DNA of 64,000 bases from Bettongia penicillata ogilbyi (GCA_023548195.1 JAJHZJ010000014.1:14794718-14858717); one strand, 5' to 3'; numbered from the stretch's first letter, positions 1 to 12,839 are shown. Notes: generated by a model not told the origin, from the letters alone. Numbers and translations are program-made.

Positions 1-228
1 TATGTTTGCAGAGCACTTTACAAATATTTATTAAATTTGCACAGCAACCTTGGGTGGTAGATGCTTTTTTTATCCCCACTTTACAGAGATGGAGACTGAG
101 GCAGGCAGAGGTTAAGTGACTTGCCCAGGGTCACACAAGCTAGTAATTGAGGCCAAATTAGGACTCCAGTGAAGGCTTCCTCGCTGCAGTCCTAGCACTC
201 AATGTGCTGCACCACTGAGCTGACTTTG
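1..228 (-). repeat. MIR/THER-like CORE-SINE
   Basis: The antisense of a CORE-SINE is readable: a GCACTTTACAAATATTTAT-type tail, then the core (CTTTACAGAGATGGAGACTG) and GTTAAGTGACTTGCCCAGGG. Reverse-complemented, these give the usual 'tracking with the + gene' SINE order. Divergence is moderate and it may begin before the window. Confidence 0.8.
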
Positions 229-384
229 AATGTTACGATAGTTGGCCTAGTTGAGAAGAGGCAACCCCCTGCTTATGACACAGAACCTCAAAATGGGGAG
301 GTGAAGCTAAGGGCCACTTTCAGTTAATCTTGCTTCTTCTATAGCAGCAGTGAACAGTGGTGAGTAATCGTCTTCAATACAGTG

Positions 385-650
385 TTGTTCATTTTACTCA
401 TGTCCAGCTCTTTGTGAGCCCATTGGGATTTTCTTGGCAAAGATACTGCAGTAGTTTGCCATTTCCTTCTCCATTTCATTTTATAGATGAGCAACTGAGG
501 CAAACAGAGTTAAGTTAACAAAGTTAAGAGGCAAACAGACTTGCCCAGAGTCACTCAGCTAGGTGTCTGAAGCCAGATTTGAACTCAGGTCTTCTTGACT
601 CCAGGCCTGGTACTCCATACACTGCTCCACCTGATTGTTCCCTTCCATAC
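385..650 (-). repeat. Marsupial tRNA-derived SINE (type A tail)
   Basis: Antisense copy of the SINE whose 3' half reads 'ggcaaaccactccagtatct' in sense. In this strand it starts with a TTCTTGGCAAAGATACTGCA block, then TTGCCATTTCCTTCTCC, and ends in the antisense B-box GATTTGAACTCAGGT. A short internal repetition of 'aacaaagttaagaggcaaac' type distinguishes this copy. Confidence 0.85.
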
Positions 651-2771
651 AGTATGTAATTGTGTTTTAACAACTTAATACATTCTCCAGCAATCATGCT
701 TGTAAATTCTTTGAATTGTGCTACATTGTCAAACCAAGCTGTGTCATCCCTGAATTCATCTAAATGTGTGCCCAAGTATAATATTATAGTTCTATTTGTA
801 ACATATTCTTTTCAACATATTTACTAAAGTAGTTTTCTCTGTTTCTAGTGTTCTGGCCAAAACGAAATCTTTCTTTAACTGAATCTCTCAGAGTTGCCGT
901 AGTTAACTCTTTATTTTGCTTAAAGATGTAATCATCATGTCTTCAATGGATATTTTCTTATTTTGACACTTAAGTACTCTTATAAATCTGATGATTATCA
1001 TAGAAAAAGATTCCTTTGCATCCTCTATCTTAAGTTTAAAAGCTCGATGATAGGATTTTTACTTTGTTTCTGTTCTTGCCTTCTACCCACCCTACGTGCC
1101 CCAGGGCCTGAGTGATCCTTGGTTTCTTTACTATGAGAAAACAAAGGCATTCAGTTTCCTGACCAATGTTGGCATTTCTTTGAAGAGTAACCTCTATTGT
1201 CTATTTGTTGTCATCAATTTGGAGCTTAGACCAGCAAAATAATTTTGACAAACCTTAACCTTTATTAAATCTTGGGTAGTGTCTGTTAACAAATCAGGAT
1301 ATTCTTGATGTACTTTAGAAGATTATTAACTTCTTTCCATGGTTTGATTGCTTCAATTCTTGCATTCTGCTTGATTAGTAATATTCTATGAAGAAAGATA
1401 GCTGTTTTCTATAATTCTGTATCTTCCCCTCCAGCCGACTTGTGGACACCTGTATATAATCTTGATATTTTTTCATTTTGATACTTTATTATATATTCTA
1501 CAATGCAGGATGCTCCACAGTAATAAAACTTGTACTCCTGTATGTATTGTCACATTCTAATTCTATCTAAAGCCAATAAGCCAGAACAAATCAGGAAAGA
1601 GGTTTTATTACACTCAGAGTGTGGCGTTCTCCACCAGCAGTTGATGGGGAATGCATCATTCACAATTCAACAAGCAATAGTTGTACATTATATGAAATAA
1701 AGAAAAAGAAAGATGGCTACTCGTTGAAGTCACTAAGTCTTTTTGTACAAAAAAGAAGAAAGAAGACACTGAAGGACACCAGCTAGGTCCTCTACAGCAA
1801 AGTGACTGATACAGAACAAGATAGAATCAATTATGTTCTCCAAGGAAACTTCTTCCAACAGTATGCTAGACAATCATACAGAATCTGAACCGCTGTTCTT
1901 TCAGTCTCCAAATCTGCAGTTCCCATTTTAACAGCCAACACTTTGCAGTGTTTTGTAATCTGTTTTTTTCCCCCAAAGATTTTAGACTACAGGAATCATT
2001 CTTTAATCTTCTACGACTTCTTTTTCCTGGATGTGTAATGCAGAGTAAAGACAATTCCTTTGGTATGGTATATATCAGTAATAGTATTCAGAATAATCTG
2101 AAAATGACCCACTTACATGTTCAACTTTGATGAGAACTGGATTAATACTTTTCTATAAACTTTTTGTAAAATCAATTTGTATGCTATTTATTTATTTTAT
2201 ATATACTTTTAATGGCAATTGTATAAACCCTTTAGTAATTATTAACTACCTTTAATGGACTAAAATTATGAATTTTCTTATGTTCTCCCAGGAAGAGGTA
2301 CATCTAAGTTAAAAAGAGTCAAAATTTCCTTCCTTTTTCCTCCTGTTTTTTGAGAGCCTCCAAAATCATCTTTTAACTCAATGCATATAGATAAAATGTA
2401 TATTATATAAATTATATATTTTATTCATAAATTATATAATAAGGAGATTTACATGAAGCTATTTAATTGATGCTTGAAATTACATGTATGACTTTGATGG
2501 TCAATCTTTTCATTATAGTTGTTTTTTAAATACAAATAAGCTCAGAAGCTCTGGATTTTTTCAACATATTCTAATATTAAAATCTTGATATGTGTAACAG
2601 GTTTTTTCCCTTCCTTTTTCTCCCACTCATGCTCCTCTTTTCTCGCTTGGGTTTGCCACACATATAAGAGTCCAGATTTTTTTTTTCTTTTATTATTATG
2701 ACCTCCAGTTCAACTTTACACTAGCATTTGATTGTTATAATTTTTAGAATTTGTTCTGTATTTTCAATTTT

Positions 2772-2990
2772 CCATGCATGCCCATTTGGGTTTTCTTGAC
2801 AGAAATACTGGAGTGGTTTGCCATTTCCTTCTCCAGCTGATTTTACAAATGAAGAAACTGAGGGAAATAGGGTTAAGTGACTTAACCCAGCATCACAAAG
2901 CTGCTAAATGTCTAAAGCTAGATTTGAACACAAGTCTTCCTGACTCTAGGCCCAAGACTTGTCTGCCAAGCCACCTAACTACCCTGTTAG
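2772..2990 (-). repeat. Marsupial tRNA-derived SINE (type A tail)
   Basis: Antisense SINE with the blocks GGGTTTTCTTGACAGAAATA, TGCCATTTCCTTCTCCAGCT and antisense B-box GATTTGAACACAAGT. It ends near ACCTAACTACCCTG, the degraded complement of the tRNA-like head. Confidence 0.85.
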
Positions 2991-3289
2991 ATCATTAGCT
3001 CTCTGCCTTCCCAATTGCACTATGGTAACTACAAAACTCAGAGCACAAAACCAAGCTATATGATGCGTACCTCAAGGCTTATAGACACTACATTGTAAGC
3101 TCAAAGACCCCATTTGCTTCATGTCCATCCTAATATCTTCAGGCCAAGGCATGCCCCCATGTCCCCTAATCCCCAATACTTTGAGTAAGAAGAGAACTCA
3201 AATATCTCAGTTTTGACCTAGCTGCACTAGTTTGGGGCTTTTCTGACATCCCACTACGCCTCCTCATTAGGTAAAATCTTATCCCGCTC

Positions 3290-3442
3290 TGACCCAGCCT
3301 TTTCAGTTTCCTACTGTGACTGTCCCATTTGATTGTAAGCTCCTTGAGGACAGGGACTGGGTTTTTTATCAGTTTGTTTTTATCCCCAGTACTTAGCACA
3401 GGGTTTGGCATATAGCAGACATTTAATCAATATTGATTGACT
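3290..3442 (+). repeat. L2-type LINE 3' end fragment
   Basis: The block TGTAAGCTCCTTGAGGACAG followed by CCCCAGTACTTAGCACAGGG and a terminal TCAATATTGATTGACTG is the characteristic 3' end of L2-clade LINEs. The sequence upstream to about 3150 may belong to the same copy but is too diverged to be sure. Confidence 0.65.
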
Positions 3443-4799
3443 GGCCACAAGAGCATACTAGGACTGAACTTTTTAATGATGGTGCTCAACATCACAAAAT
3501 AGTTCTGTAGGTGCAAATATATCCAATCCAGTTCCCTAACTCTCTGTTTTCTCTTTTGGTGAGGACAGCTTGGAAAAGCTAACCTAAAAGTTACTGATAC
3601 TAACAATGATCTGAAGAAAATTCATGAGACATGATAGAGCAAGGCAGCATGGTTACACAAGAAAGGCTATGAGAACCAGTCAGGTTAAATAAAAATTAAG
3701 TAGGGGCAAAAAATTACCTTTCATTAACAGTTAAATGAATTTAAACCCAAAGTTTAGGGAATTAGAAAGATACATTGTACAAGTGAGATTTGAGGATTCT
3801 AGAGCAATGTTTTTTTTCCTTACCAAGATCTCATTGATGAATCTCCTGTATCTTTAGTCTTCCCATTCCATCTTTCATTTCTTCCCATTTGCCCCAATGG
3901 TACACTTCATCTAGCCCTCTGTTTTTATCAGCAGGTTTGGTGTACACACATTGTCTGCTCTCCCATTTTCCATTGACCTCTACCCCTTCTGTTTTCCTAA
4001 GGCATGCTTATTAATCTCCAAGAAAATGAAAAATATTGGGGGAAAACTAGCCTCATAGAACCTCACATTCCCATATGTGAATATATACTGTTTAAATTGT
4101 AGCTATTACACCTTGAGAACTTGTTTTTGTTTTTTACTTAGGCAGAAGCAAGCCTAAGTAAAGCCATAGATTTAAAGATAAATAGACCTAGCCTCAAAGT
4201 ACTTGACCTGTTTTTTTTAAAGCATCTACAGTTATCTGGAAAAATGCTGCTGTTTTTGTTCATGTTGATGTCATCTTTAAAGGCAGTGGTAATATTTGTT
4301 GCTTTTTAGGCTACTGACCTGTGAATTGATATGGCCCTCCCAGCTCCCCATTCCTGGATAGAAATAAAAGATAAAATGTTATAAAATCGCAAAGTGGCTT
4401 AATCGCATCATAAATAAGTGTATGATATATATTAGATAAACCATTCATTACACTTATATCACATCTCTCTGAAACTGTTGAGTTTGAAAACAAAGATTTA
4501 ATTAATGATGACCAGGCTGTATCTTAGCACCTACATAAATTTTACTTTCCCAGATGTACTAATAAATTTCCCATGTGAAGCAAAGCCCATGCTTTTCTCA
4601 GAATTTCACACTTCTACTTCCTAAATCCCACCACATTGTTTGTTTTTCAATGTCTTTTACAGCTCTAAACCAAGAATAAAATTGAATTGGTTGGATGGTC
4701 TGAGTTTTAGTTAGTGTTGATCTTTGTAAAATACTGTACAAATCAGAAAAAGGTACTAAAGACCAAGATTCCATTAGCCAAGTTTTCCCTTCCTGGAGT

Positions 4800-4922
4800 T
4801 GTATTAAATCAGTGAGTAATTATTATGTGCCTGCTGTGTGCCAGGCATTGTGATAGATAAAAAATAAGAGTCCTACTCTCAAGGAGCTTGCAAGTCTAAT
4901 AAAACAAGACTAATTGAATCCT
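4800..4922 (-). repeat. L2/MIR-related repeat fragment
   Basis: The phrase TGTGTGCCAGGCATTGTGAT followed by TACTCTCAAGGAGCTTGCAA matches the antisense start of the L2/MIR-like repeat also seen at 11430-11560 and 63935-64000. Confidence 0.6.
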
Positions 4923-5328
4923 CTTGCAGCCTTGTTTTGTTAAGTGTCAAAGTCAGAATTAAGTAACTTTGTAAGTTAGAAATTGGCCTGGACAATAAAT
5001 AATCAGCTGACAGAGCAAAGTTTCCCTCTGAGCCTCATTACTATTCCCGTATTTACTTCACCATTTCACCTGTTACTCATTGCATTCTCCTCTCTCACCA
5101 TTTTCTGTTCACTAAGAAAAGGCACCTCCCTCATTTTAGCAGTACAAAATTTTTTATGTGGTTTCTTTCTTTGTGTATATTGGGCAGGAGGGAAGGAAAT
5201 ACAGAAACTTCAGATTAAAAGTTTTGAAATCACCTTCAATTAACTTTTTTTTAACCTTCAGTTATTTATTTAATAAGATTTTCCAATTATCTATTTAATA
5301 AAATTGTGACTTTTATTTTTTTTCCTAG

Positions 5329-5510
5329 TGGAACTGGATCACAGGATTGATTTTGAACTCAGAGAAGGCCTCGTGGAAAGCCGATACTGGTCAGCTGTAA
5401 CATCACATACTGCATATTGGTCGTCCTTGGATATTGCCCTCTTTCTTTTAACTTTCATGTACAAACATGAACAAGACAATGATGCAAAGCCAAAGTTAGA
5501 TCCAATCTGA
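5329..5510 (+). CDS. DDHD1: DDHD1 terminal coding exon (partial gene)
   Basis: DDHD1 is an intracellular phospholipase A1 that prefers phosphatidic acid and phosphatidylinositol. This last exon encodes about 60 C-terminal residues of its DDHD domain. The first two bases complete a codon begun in the previous exon, then the frame reads ELDHRIDFELREGLVESRYW, continues through SHTAYWSSLDIALFLL and stops at TGA 5508-5510. The RIDF-L and SH--YW-S--D patterns match the end of the DDHD domain in related proteins such as SEC23IP, so the His and Asp here are probably the last two of the four name-giving, putatively metal-binding residues (family knowledge). The acceptor is a T-rich tract plus CCTAG. 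The frame is intact and closely resembles the human C terminus as I remember it, so the exon looks functional. Upstream exons are outside the window. Confidence 0.95.
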
Positions 5511-6474
5511 ACTTTTGAAGGAACTTTAATGGCACAAAATTGATGCTTGTTAAAATTCAATATGCTTAAGACTCAAGAGGTTTCAGGTTTAAGTATGTTT
5601 CAATTTTATTGGGGCAAGAAATATTTGTATTTAAAAGCACCTTATTTTTATTTTTTTTGATATTCAATCCTAACCTAGATAAATTAATTTCAGATTTTTA
5701 GATAGCACTCTATATGGCATCACAGAAGAATGGTTGCTGAGGAAGAATTGAAAAGCCATTATGGTAACAATCATAAAACTGTTAATTTAAGTATAAAGAT
5801 TCATTTTCCAGTGGAATCCAATTAGTTAACTAATTATATGCACCTAAAAGTTTATTTTATGTAAGATTAAAAAACAAAAGGCATTATTTTAAGTTAAAAT
5901 CTAGATTTTCCACAGTAACATTGAGGCCGTTCTAACTACACATTTAGATCTTGTTGAATTTAACTTAATTAGATAACTAATGTTTAAAAAAATGACTACT
6001 GTATTTATAATTTATTACCTCTAATTATTTTATTCTAATGTTTGAAACATTACTTTAAAAAAGAACTTCATTGGGCATACCTTAAGAAGCACATTTGCAT
6101 TTCTACAGTGTTATTTTTTTTCCAGAAAAAAATACCTTTGTATTTTTCGGTTGGATATATAGACATTATGGCAAATTCCCAGTATTTTTTTTCATTAAAA
6201 AAAAAAAAAACTTTGTAGTTTCACATAGATAATATACTAGTTCAGTTCTTTTCCCTGCAGAATTCTGTGATTCTTTAAAGTACATATGTAGCACGAGAGA
6301 ACTTTTTAAAAAGATAATTAGTTAACAGCTATAAGCAAAAAAAAAAAAATCATATCCCCCAAAATTAAGTGAATTTATGAAATTCTACTAAAATATAGCT
6401 TCCAGATGTTTAGGTAATATCAAAATTTAAGGCACAAATTTGGATTGCAATTACAAAGCACTAGAAGAGTTTTC

Positions 6475-6650
6475 CTCAAGATAAAGTTTCCAAAGCACTT
6501 TTCATCTGAAGAGCTCAGAGTGCTTTAAAAGCCGTTCAGTAATCTTCACAGTAGTTCCCAGAAGTAAATAAATGAATAATGTTCTCATTTTACAGATAAG
6601 TAAGCTGAGGCACCATGATTTTTTTGAAGTGCCTTGAATTAGATTATATA
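6475..6650 (-). repeat. MIR-like CORE-SINE in the 3' UTR
   Basis: CCAAAGCACTTTTCATCTGA, then GTTCTCATTTTACAGATAAG and TAAGCTGAGGCACC, read as antisense MIR. The copy is old and diverged. Confidence 0.65.
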
Positions 6651-7742
6651 AATTAGAAAATATATTGCAGCCAAATCTCTGTCTTGTTTCATTAGCAAGA
6701 CCAATTCACATTCTGATTTGTAACCTGTTAGGGATCTGCAAATGATGATAATGTATGTTATCCCTCATAGTTTACAGAAAAACAGCCTTGGGATCAACAC
6801 TCTCCCCATTCCATTCTTGTAACTATGTCACATGACAATGAGATGTTTAAAAGGTAATTGCCAGAAAAGAAGCTAGCTGCCTCACCTTCTATACATCCCT
6901 ATTTTATTCATCCCTCAAGAATATTATTGAGTGTAAAAACATCTCTGATTATCTTTGTGTGTTTTTATACATACATACACACAAATATTTATCTGTGTGT
7001 AAGTCTTATGTGTATGTATTCACACACATGTCAGTCATATTTTGTTTTCTCCTTTCCATGAATTTATATAAAGTAAATCAGTTATTTGAAGGTTCAAAAA
7101 TAATAAGACCATATTACCTACTAGCATATGTTTCACTAAGAAACATTTGCTGTAAAAAGTTGTTAATGAGATCCTAACATTTCTGAAGTAGTTCTCTTTC
7201 AAGTTTAAAAATTCCCATGAACTCTGGTCATTTCCTTTGCCTGTTTATTTTGCTGGGTCCAATTCATTCTCAGGAAAAACAAACACATCTCAAACAACTG
7301 ACTGAATCGTTTGTAAGGTACTTGGAAAAATCTCCATTTGTGGTTTGACGCTCACCCTGATATGTTTTTAGAGTTTTTCTTCATAGTTGGAATGCAGAGC
7401 ATTCTTTGTACCTGAAAAAGAGAGAAAGACTATAATGTCCATTTGATTTGATGTTTTTACAATGGAAGGAAAACATTTATCCAACTATGGAAGAGGCTTA
7501 CTTTGTTTTGTTCCATATCAAGAAAGTCACATGCAGTTAAGCTTTTTTGATGTTTTGGAGTTCTGTACATGACAAAGATCAGGTTGCTTATTCCATTTTA
7601 TCTTTAAATGAGACCTTCTGACCACCATAAGCTTCTTTTCTTTTTAATGTGAGAGGATTATGTGTATTGATAGATACTACAGTTTTGATTTTATAGGACT
7701 GTGCTTGTTTCTATAGTTCTGCATGTGTTCATGGGATGTACC

Positions 7743-7750
7743 TGTACATA
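7743..7750 (+). promoter_or_regulatory. Pumilio response element candidate
   Basis: TGTACATA fits the PUF-protein consensus UGUANAUA and lies in the presumed DDHD1 3' UTR. An 8-mer can occur by chance, so its function is inferred only. Confidence 0.35.
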
Positions 7751-7995
7751 CTCAGGTAACACACAGTATATATAGTTCAGGCTTGATTTAGCTATCAGTT
7801 ACTGGGTAACATTTTTGCATCCTTATTTGAGCAACTATGAAATCAGCCATAAATTTATTTGTTCTTTAGTGTACATGTATGGTGATTATCCTGGGTACTC
7901 TTCAGATAATTCCATCTTATTATAGTTTCCCAAAAGCTATTAAAAGTTACAGTGGAGAAACATATTGATTGGAAATTGTGCCATTAAAGAATATT

Positions 7996-10660
7996 TTAAC
8001 CATTTCTTTAAAATTAATTTTTATGATTTTTTTTGTTTGTTTTTAACCTGTAAAATACAGTTCCTTGCTAGGTTATTTCAGTTAAAGTAAATTGTCATTG
8101 TTTCAAATTTGAGTTTTTCTGTGTTTATTATAAATCTTAATAGTAAATCCTACTTGCTTCTTGTAAGCTCCTCTTCCATGAAGAGGCTTAGGAAGCTTAT
8201 ATTTTCTTTGTTTATATTGGACACCAGTTGGACTCTTTACCCTGGGTTTCCTAACAGGGAATTAATTTTTTTTTTAATTCAAAAAAAATCACTGGAGCAA
8301 AGTTGAACTTTTTTTTCTCTCAAAAAAAAAAATATCCGCCTGGCAGATTGTAGGGATGAAAACATGAGCTTTTTATTTACTTTTGCTTTTGTATATTCAT
8401 TTATGCTTTCTCTCCTCACTATAATTGAGGCAGATAGTGAAGAAGTGTTTACATTCATTGGAGTAAATGTAGTCTCCTGTAATATCAAGCATGTTTAAAT
8501 ATTTAAAATACTAAATATTTGTCATATAAGAAATTTAGTCTTTTGAACATTGTTTCTCAGCCTTTTAGCAGTGATGAAAGCAATGTCCAACCTCCTTTGT
8601 TATCTTTTTGTATTTTCTGTGTTACAGCATACTTTTGTTAATACTCATTTTCACTCTCATCCATATTTAATCTTCAGAAATATGGATTGATTTTGTGCCT
8701 TTGTGGAGAAGTCCTGTGAGAGGAGGGAAATACATAATTCTAATCTTCAGAATGTCATGGCAGTAATCCAAAATTAATCCATATTTGTCTATGAGAGTTT
8801 GAGGAATTTTTTGCCTCTCGTTTTTTAAATTGTGCATTTCTCAAAAGCAACTAGCAGTGGAATACTATGGTTCCCCTGAGCCATGCAATTTATTTCCTTT
8901 CTGGTTTTATATTCCATCCTATTGGGTCAACCTTTTTTATTATGTTAAATGAAATATTTGGTTACAATATATTTTTTTTCTTTTCTCCATAGGAATGTAT
9001 GAATGTGATGAGGTATAGAGATAGATGCAGTGCTACAGAGCTAAGGGATGTACATGATATCCCCACACCCATTCAGGTTCATCTCCTGCTCTCCCTCAAG
9101 TTCACAGGCAATCTAGTCTGTGTGTTTCTTAGAATATGCTCAGAAGTTACAGATGTCCCCCCCATAACAGTAATAATAATGCAGAACTCTCCCCCTTTTT
9201 GGCCTCCAGTTAGTTTAAGGATCCCTTCCTCCCCCACCATTTTCCCGATGACCACACTTCCCACCTCAGTCACCCTTCCAAATTCTCAAAAGAAGTTATT
9301 GATTCACAGTTAATTGCCACATCACATTAGTACCAAATAACATAATAAACTCAGCTAGACATTAACATAATGCACACCATTATTAAAATAATGTTACATC
9401 TGGGTTGATTTACTTCCCTCTTAACCTGCTGATAAGAGAGCAACGGAAAAGAAGGATGATGGGACAGATAAAATGAGCAGAAAGTACCCCCAGTGCAGCT
9501 TTTTAGGGAAGCAGGGAGAGAAAAACCTGAACTGCACTCTGCTTGCTGTCACTAGCAAGCTACCAACTAGTTCAAGACAATCTGGTCTCAGCATCTCTTC
9601 ACCTCTACCTGCATCCAGTCCATCTATGCTATTCATCTGAACTTGCTCTCATCTTCCCCTGCCTGCTTCTGTACACACATTCTGCAAATTCTCTTGCTTT
9701 CAGTTACAAGCAGCAGCACACCAATCTTCCACCAACGGCCTGTGGCCAAAACAATCAGAAACCTGTGAGTCCTGGGAATATGTGAGTCCAGGCCACCAAA
9801 TTTCTGTGACCTCTTATCCTTCCAAGTCTCTATGATCTCTATGAGGTCCTCTTGGCTAACACAGGTGATGGGGTTCAACCATGGGGAGTCAGCATATTCC
9901 TTACTCCCCATTGCTACCGTCATTCAGAAACGTTTTCTCCTTTGAACTTAATTCAATATTCACAACGCCCTTAAATGTATCCCTTTCTCTATGTACCTGC
10001 CACAATTTTAGATAATATTAAGAAATAATCAGCACTGAAAAAAGGATAGCCAGGGATAAGTCATCTGTAAGTATCCAAGTGACCATGAATACAAAAAAAT
10101 AGCAAACATGTCAAAAGGAAATCTATGAAGAGGGGGTATGTGTAGAAATGGGGTTCCAGAAGAGGTGAGCAGAAAGAGAAAGGGGCTGGGTTGAGCCAGA
10201 TGGGGATAAGAGAACATAATGTAATTTGTAAAATACATTGCCTGTATGAAGTATGTTTTGATGCTTTATACTCTGTCAAGGCCTCTTTTGGAAGGCCCAG
10301 TACAGGCTGTGCTAGGTCAAAGTCTAAGGTTCTGGTGCACAAGGCCTGGTATCTAATACTGTATTCTGATTTGTCAGAAAAGCAAGTATCTTGAAATCTA
10401 GTCCAAGAAAGTCCTGCATTTCTTTACACTAAAAATAAACAATTCAAACGGAACCTTGTATATACAGATTGCTCAGGGCTGAAACTGTGACATAATACAA
10501 AGCTTTATTCTGCATTTCTGCTACAACCCTAGCCTCCCATGTTTTACCTTGGACCTACCTCTTCTAGATCTGATTTCATTATTCTCTGACCATATATCCC
10601 TTAATTGTAATTTATTTGGCCCTGTTAAATTTATAAAGAGGCCAAGTTCCTGAGTTACAT
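7996..10660. other. Unassigned intergenic sequence
   Basis: No gene is supported. The part up to about 8970 is AT-rich and unique-looking. From about 8990 to 9950 base composition shifts to C/T-rich stretches with several overlapping open frames on both strands (up to 104 codons). These have no recognisable protein similarity and look like decayed LTR-element sequence. From 9950 to 10660 I recognise nothing. Confidence 0.5.
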
Positions 10661-10664
10661 GATA

Positions 10665-10850
10665 ACACTATTCCAATTTAAAAACAAAACTGAACTTGGA
10701 GTCAGAGAACCTGATTTTGAGTTTCCTAGGTCTGCTAATTAAAATCTGTGTGAGCTTGGGCAAGTTGCTTTACTTTTCTGAACCTCATTTTCTTCTGTAA
10801 AAGTGAAGCGTTTAGCCTACACTAGAAGGACATACGTTCCTACAACTCCA
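10665..10850 (+). repeat. THER/MIR-like SINE
   Basis: Sense-oriented CORE-SINE: GGAGTCAGAGAACCTGATTT, then TGTGAGCTTGGGCAAGTTGC and CCTCATTTTCTTCTGTAAAA. Confidence 0.75.
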
Positions 10851-10854
10851 ATGC

Positions 10855-11230
10855 AACACCCATAGCAGCCACTATGAATATGCATGCATATTTCCAGGAT
10901 AAATTCACAAAATATAAATAACTCTTCCTCAAAGATAAAACTAGAAAGCCAAATCCACCATAGTAACAAGTTCATACACACCACCAGTCCAGGGAGCCGC
11001 CACCATCCCCAAGCCTTCCCTCCCCACAAACCAGCTCCTCTAGGCAAAATTCTTCCTTCTCTCACACTAGCTGCTCTGCCTCACTCCATGACCTACTTCA
11101 CCTGGTTGGCAAACTCCTTCTACCACGCCATGTGATTCAGGTTCTTTGTAGCTCAGGCTGGTCACATGGGCCTGTTAAGGGGCAGGAAAGAACTTCAAAT
11201 TCCCTTAATATTACAATTCCTTCAAGTTCT
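10855..11230 (-). repeat. LTR-like repeat, copy 1 of a pair
   Basis: This segment is related over about 370 bp to 26770-27195. Shared blocks include AGAAAGCCAAATCCACCATA, CCCCAAGCCTTCCCT and a GGTCACATGGGCCTGTTAAG-like block near the right end. The paired copy carries an antisense polyadenylation signal, so I read both as LTRs on the minus strand. The family name is not known to me. Confidence 0.5.
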
Positions 11231-11429
11231 AAACCTATGATTGGGAGATCCAAATCTAAAACCAATAAATGATCATTTGGATGAATGTGAGAGGTTGGAT
11301 TTATGGTATACCACTCTCCTAAATGCTGTTGTTAAATGCTCCATAACACCCTATAGCCTTTTGGAGAAGAGAAACATCCATTTTGGACTGCCTCTACCTC
11401 TCTGCCTTTCCACATATTCCCAGATATCT

Positions 11430-12110
11430 TCCATAAAGATTGAGTATCTACTGTGGGCCACATGCTGTGTCAGGTGCTAGGGGCAAAAAAAAAGGCAAAA
11501 AATAGTCCCAGCCCTCAAGGAACTCACAATCTAATGGGAAGACAACAAACAAACAAATATATATTTATATACAAACAAGGTATAAATAAAATACAAACAT
11601 GGGATAAATTGGAAGTATACTCAATTAGGAATAATTGGGAGGGAAGGTGCTAAAGTTAAGATGGGTTGGGAAAGGCTTCCTATAAAAGATGGGATTTTAA
11701 TTGGGACTTAAGGGAAGTCAGGAGGTAGAGTATTCTAGGCATGAGGGATAGTCCTAGGAAATATTTGAAGCTCAGAAATGGAATCTTTTGTGGACTAGCA
11801 GGAGGCTGTCTCTGGCTCAAAAAAATACATGATAGGAAATAAGGAGTAAGAAGACAGAAAAGAGGGGGGCCAAGGGTGGGCTGTATTAAGAAGGACTTTG
11901 AATGCCAAGCAGAAGATTATGTATTTGATCCTGAAGGTGCTAGGAAACCATAGGAGGGTTGTTTTTGTTTTGTTGACTGTGGGGAAGGGGTGCCAAACAA
12001 GGCTGGACCTGCATTTTAGAAAAATCATTTTATTGGTTAAGGTTGGGTTAGACTGGGGAGAGATATAGACAGACCAGCAGCCTATTACAATAATTTGTTT
12101 CCTCACCTGA
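11430..12110 (-). repeat. L2-clade LINE fragment, antisense
   Basis: Antisense L2-like blocks appear in order: GTCCCAGCCCTCAAGGAACT, GGGAAAGGCTTCCTATAAAA, GACTTTGAATGCCAAGCAGA and CCTATTACAATAATTTG, the complement of the conserved LINE phrase for a YCN-type motif. No frame is intact. Confidence 0.65.
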
Positions 12111-12259
12111 ACAATTTAGCTTCTTTTGTACCATGAAGACCATGTTCATAATTAGTCTTTTGTTCTGGGCTGGTCCTGACTCATGCTGGCCCTGTCCATG
12201 TTAGTTTAGATTTAATAATGGAACAAAATTGTTTCACGAAAAGTTTTACTTAGCCATTG

Positions 12260-12530
12260 ATCCAGTATGGGTTTATTCTAATAAATATTAAAGTAGCTAA
12301 TAACATAGTTTTGCAAAGTATGTATTTTTTTCTCATTTGATTATCACAATAACCTGGTGAAATAAATAAATGAAAATTGAGGATAATACACTGATCATTC
12401 AGTAATTTACCTAAAGCCAGAAGAAGGTATTGAACAAGGATAACATTTTTCAAATGAAGACACTGTGATCCAGAGAGGTCAAGTGAGTTACAGCTGAACT
12501 CTAGTCTCTTCTAACTCCAAGCACTTTCTG
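12260..12530 (-). repeat. MIR-like CORE-SINE
   Basis: Diverged antisense SINE with ATTATCACAATAACCTGGTG, CACTGTGATCCAGAGAGGTC and TCTCTTCTAACTCCAAGCAC in MIR order. Confidence 0.5.
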
Positions 12531-12839
12531 CTACATAGCACTGCATCATTTGAATTTTACTTAATAGGTATAATAGAACTGTGATTTCATCAGTATGAAG
12601 GATATACCAAATAGACACAGAATAACTAAATGACAACTGCTCCATATAGCATCCTACATAAATCAGAGAAGTTGCTCAACACAATGGAAACTTCCTTTTG
12701 TTATTTTAGTATTTCAGGGTTGCCTTTATGGCTCGTACCAGCCATCTGTTGTCTTTCTTGCTCCTTCTCCTTTCCTAGTCATGTCTTTTATGGATTCTAT
12801 TGTGACATTTCTCATGAAATAACTTTCCTAATTACTGTC

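Larger units (their letters stand above)
1..5328 (+). other. DDHD1: DDHD1 last intron (3' part)
   Basis: This is inferred to be the end of the final DDHD1 intron, because a DDHD1 terminal exon begins at 5329 after a pyrimidine-rich tract and CCTAG acceptor (5318-5328). It holds SINEs at 1-228, 385-650 and 2772-2990, a LINE-type tail at about 3290-3442 and a repeat at 4800-4920. The stretches 650-2770 and 3445-4800 are AT-rich, with frequent stops in all frames, and I recognise no gene in them. The intron start lies outside the window. Confidence 0.8.
5511..7995 (+). other. DDHD1: DDHD1 3' UTR (end uncertain)
   Basis: AT-rich sequence follows the DDHD1 stop and, apart from a MIR-like piece, lacks recognisable mobile elements, as expected of a long vertebrate 3' UTR. 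Candidate polyadenylation hexamers are ATTAAA at 6194-6199 (next to a genomic A-run), AATAAA at 6567-6572 (inside the MIR-like piece), and ATTAAA at 7939-7944 and 7983-7988. I cannot tell which is used. AATAAA at 9344-9349 is a more distal possibility. A Pumilio-type motif lies at 7743-7750. Confidence 0.55.

Noticed and set aside
9421..9923. Overlapping open frames of 71-96 codons at 9421-9923
   Set aside because: They lie on both strands with no start context, splice sites or known motifs; chance frames in C/T-rich DNA.
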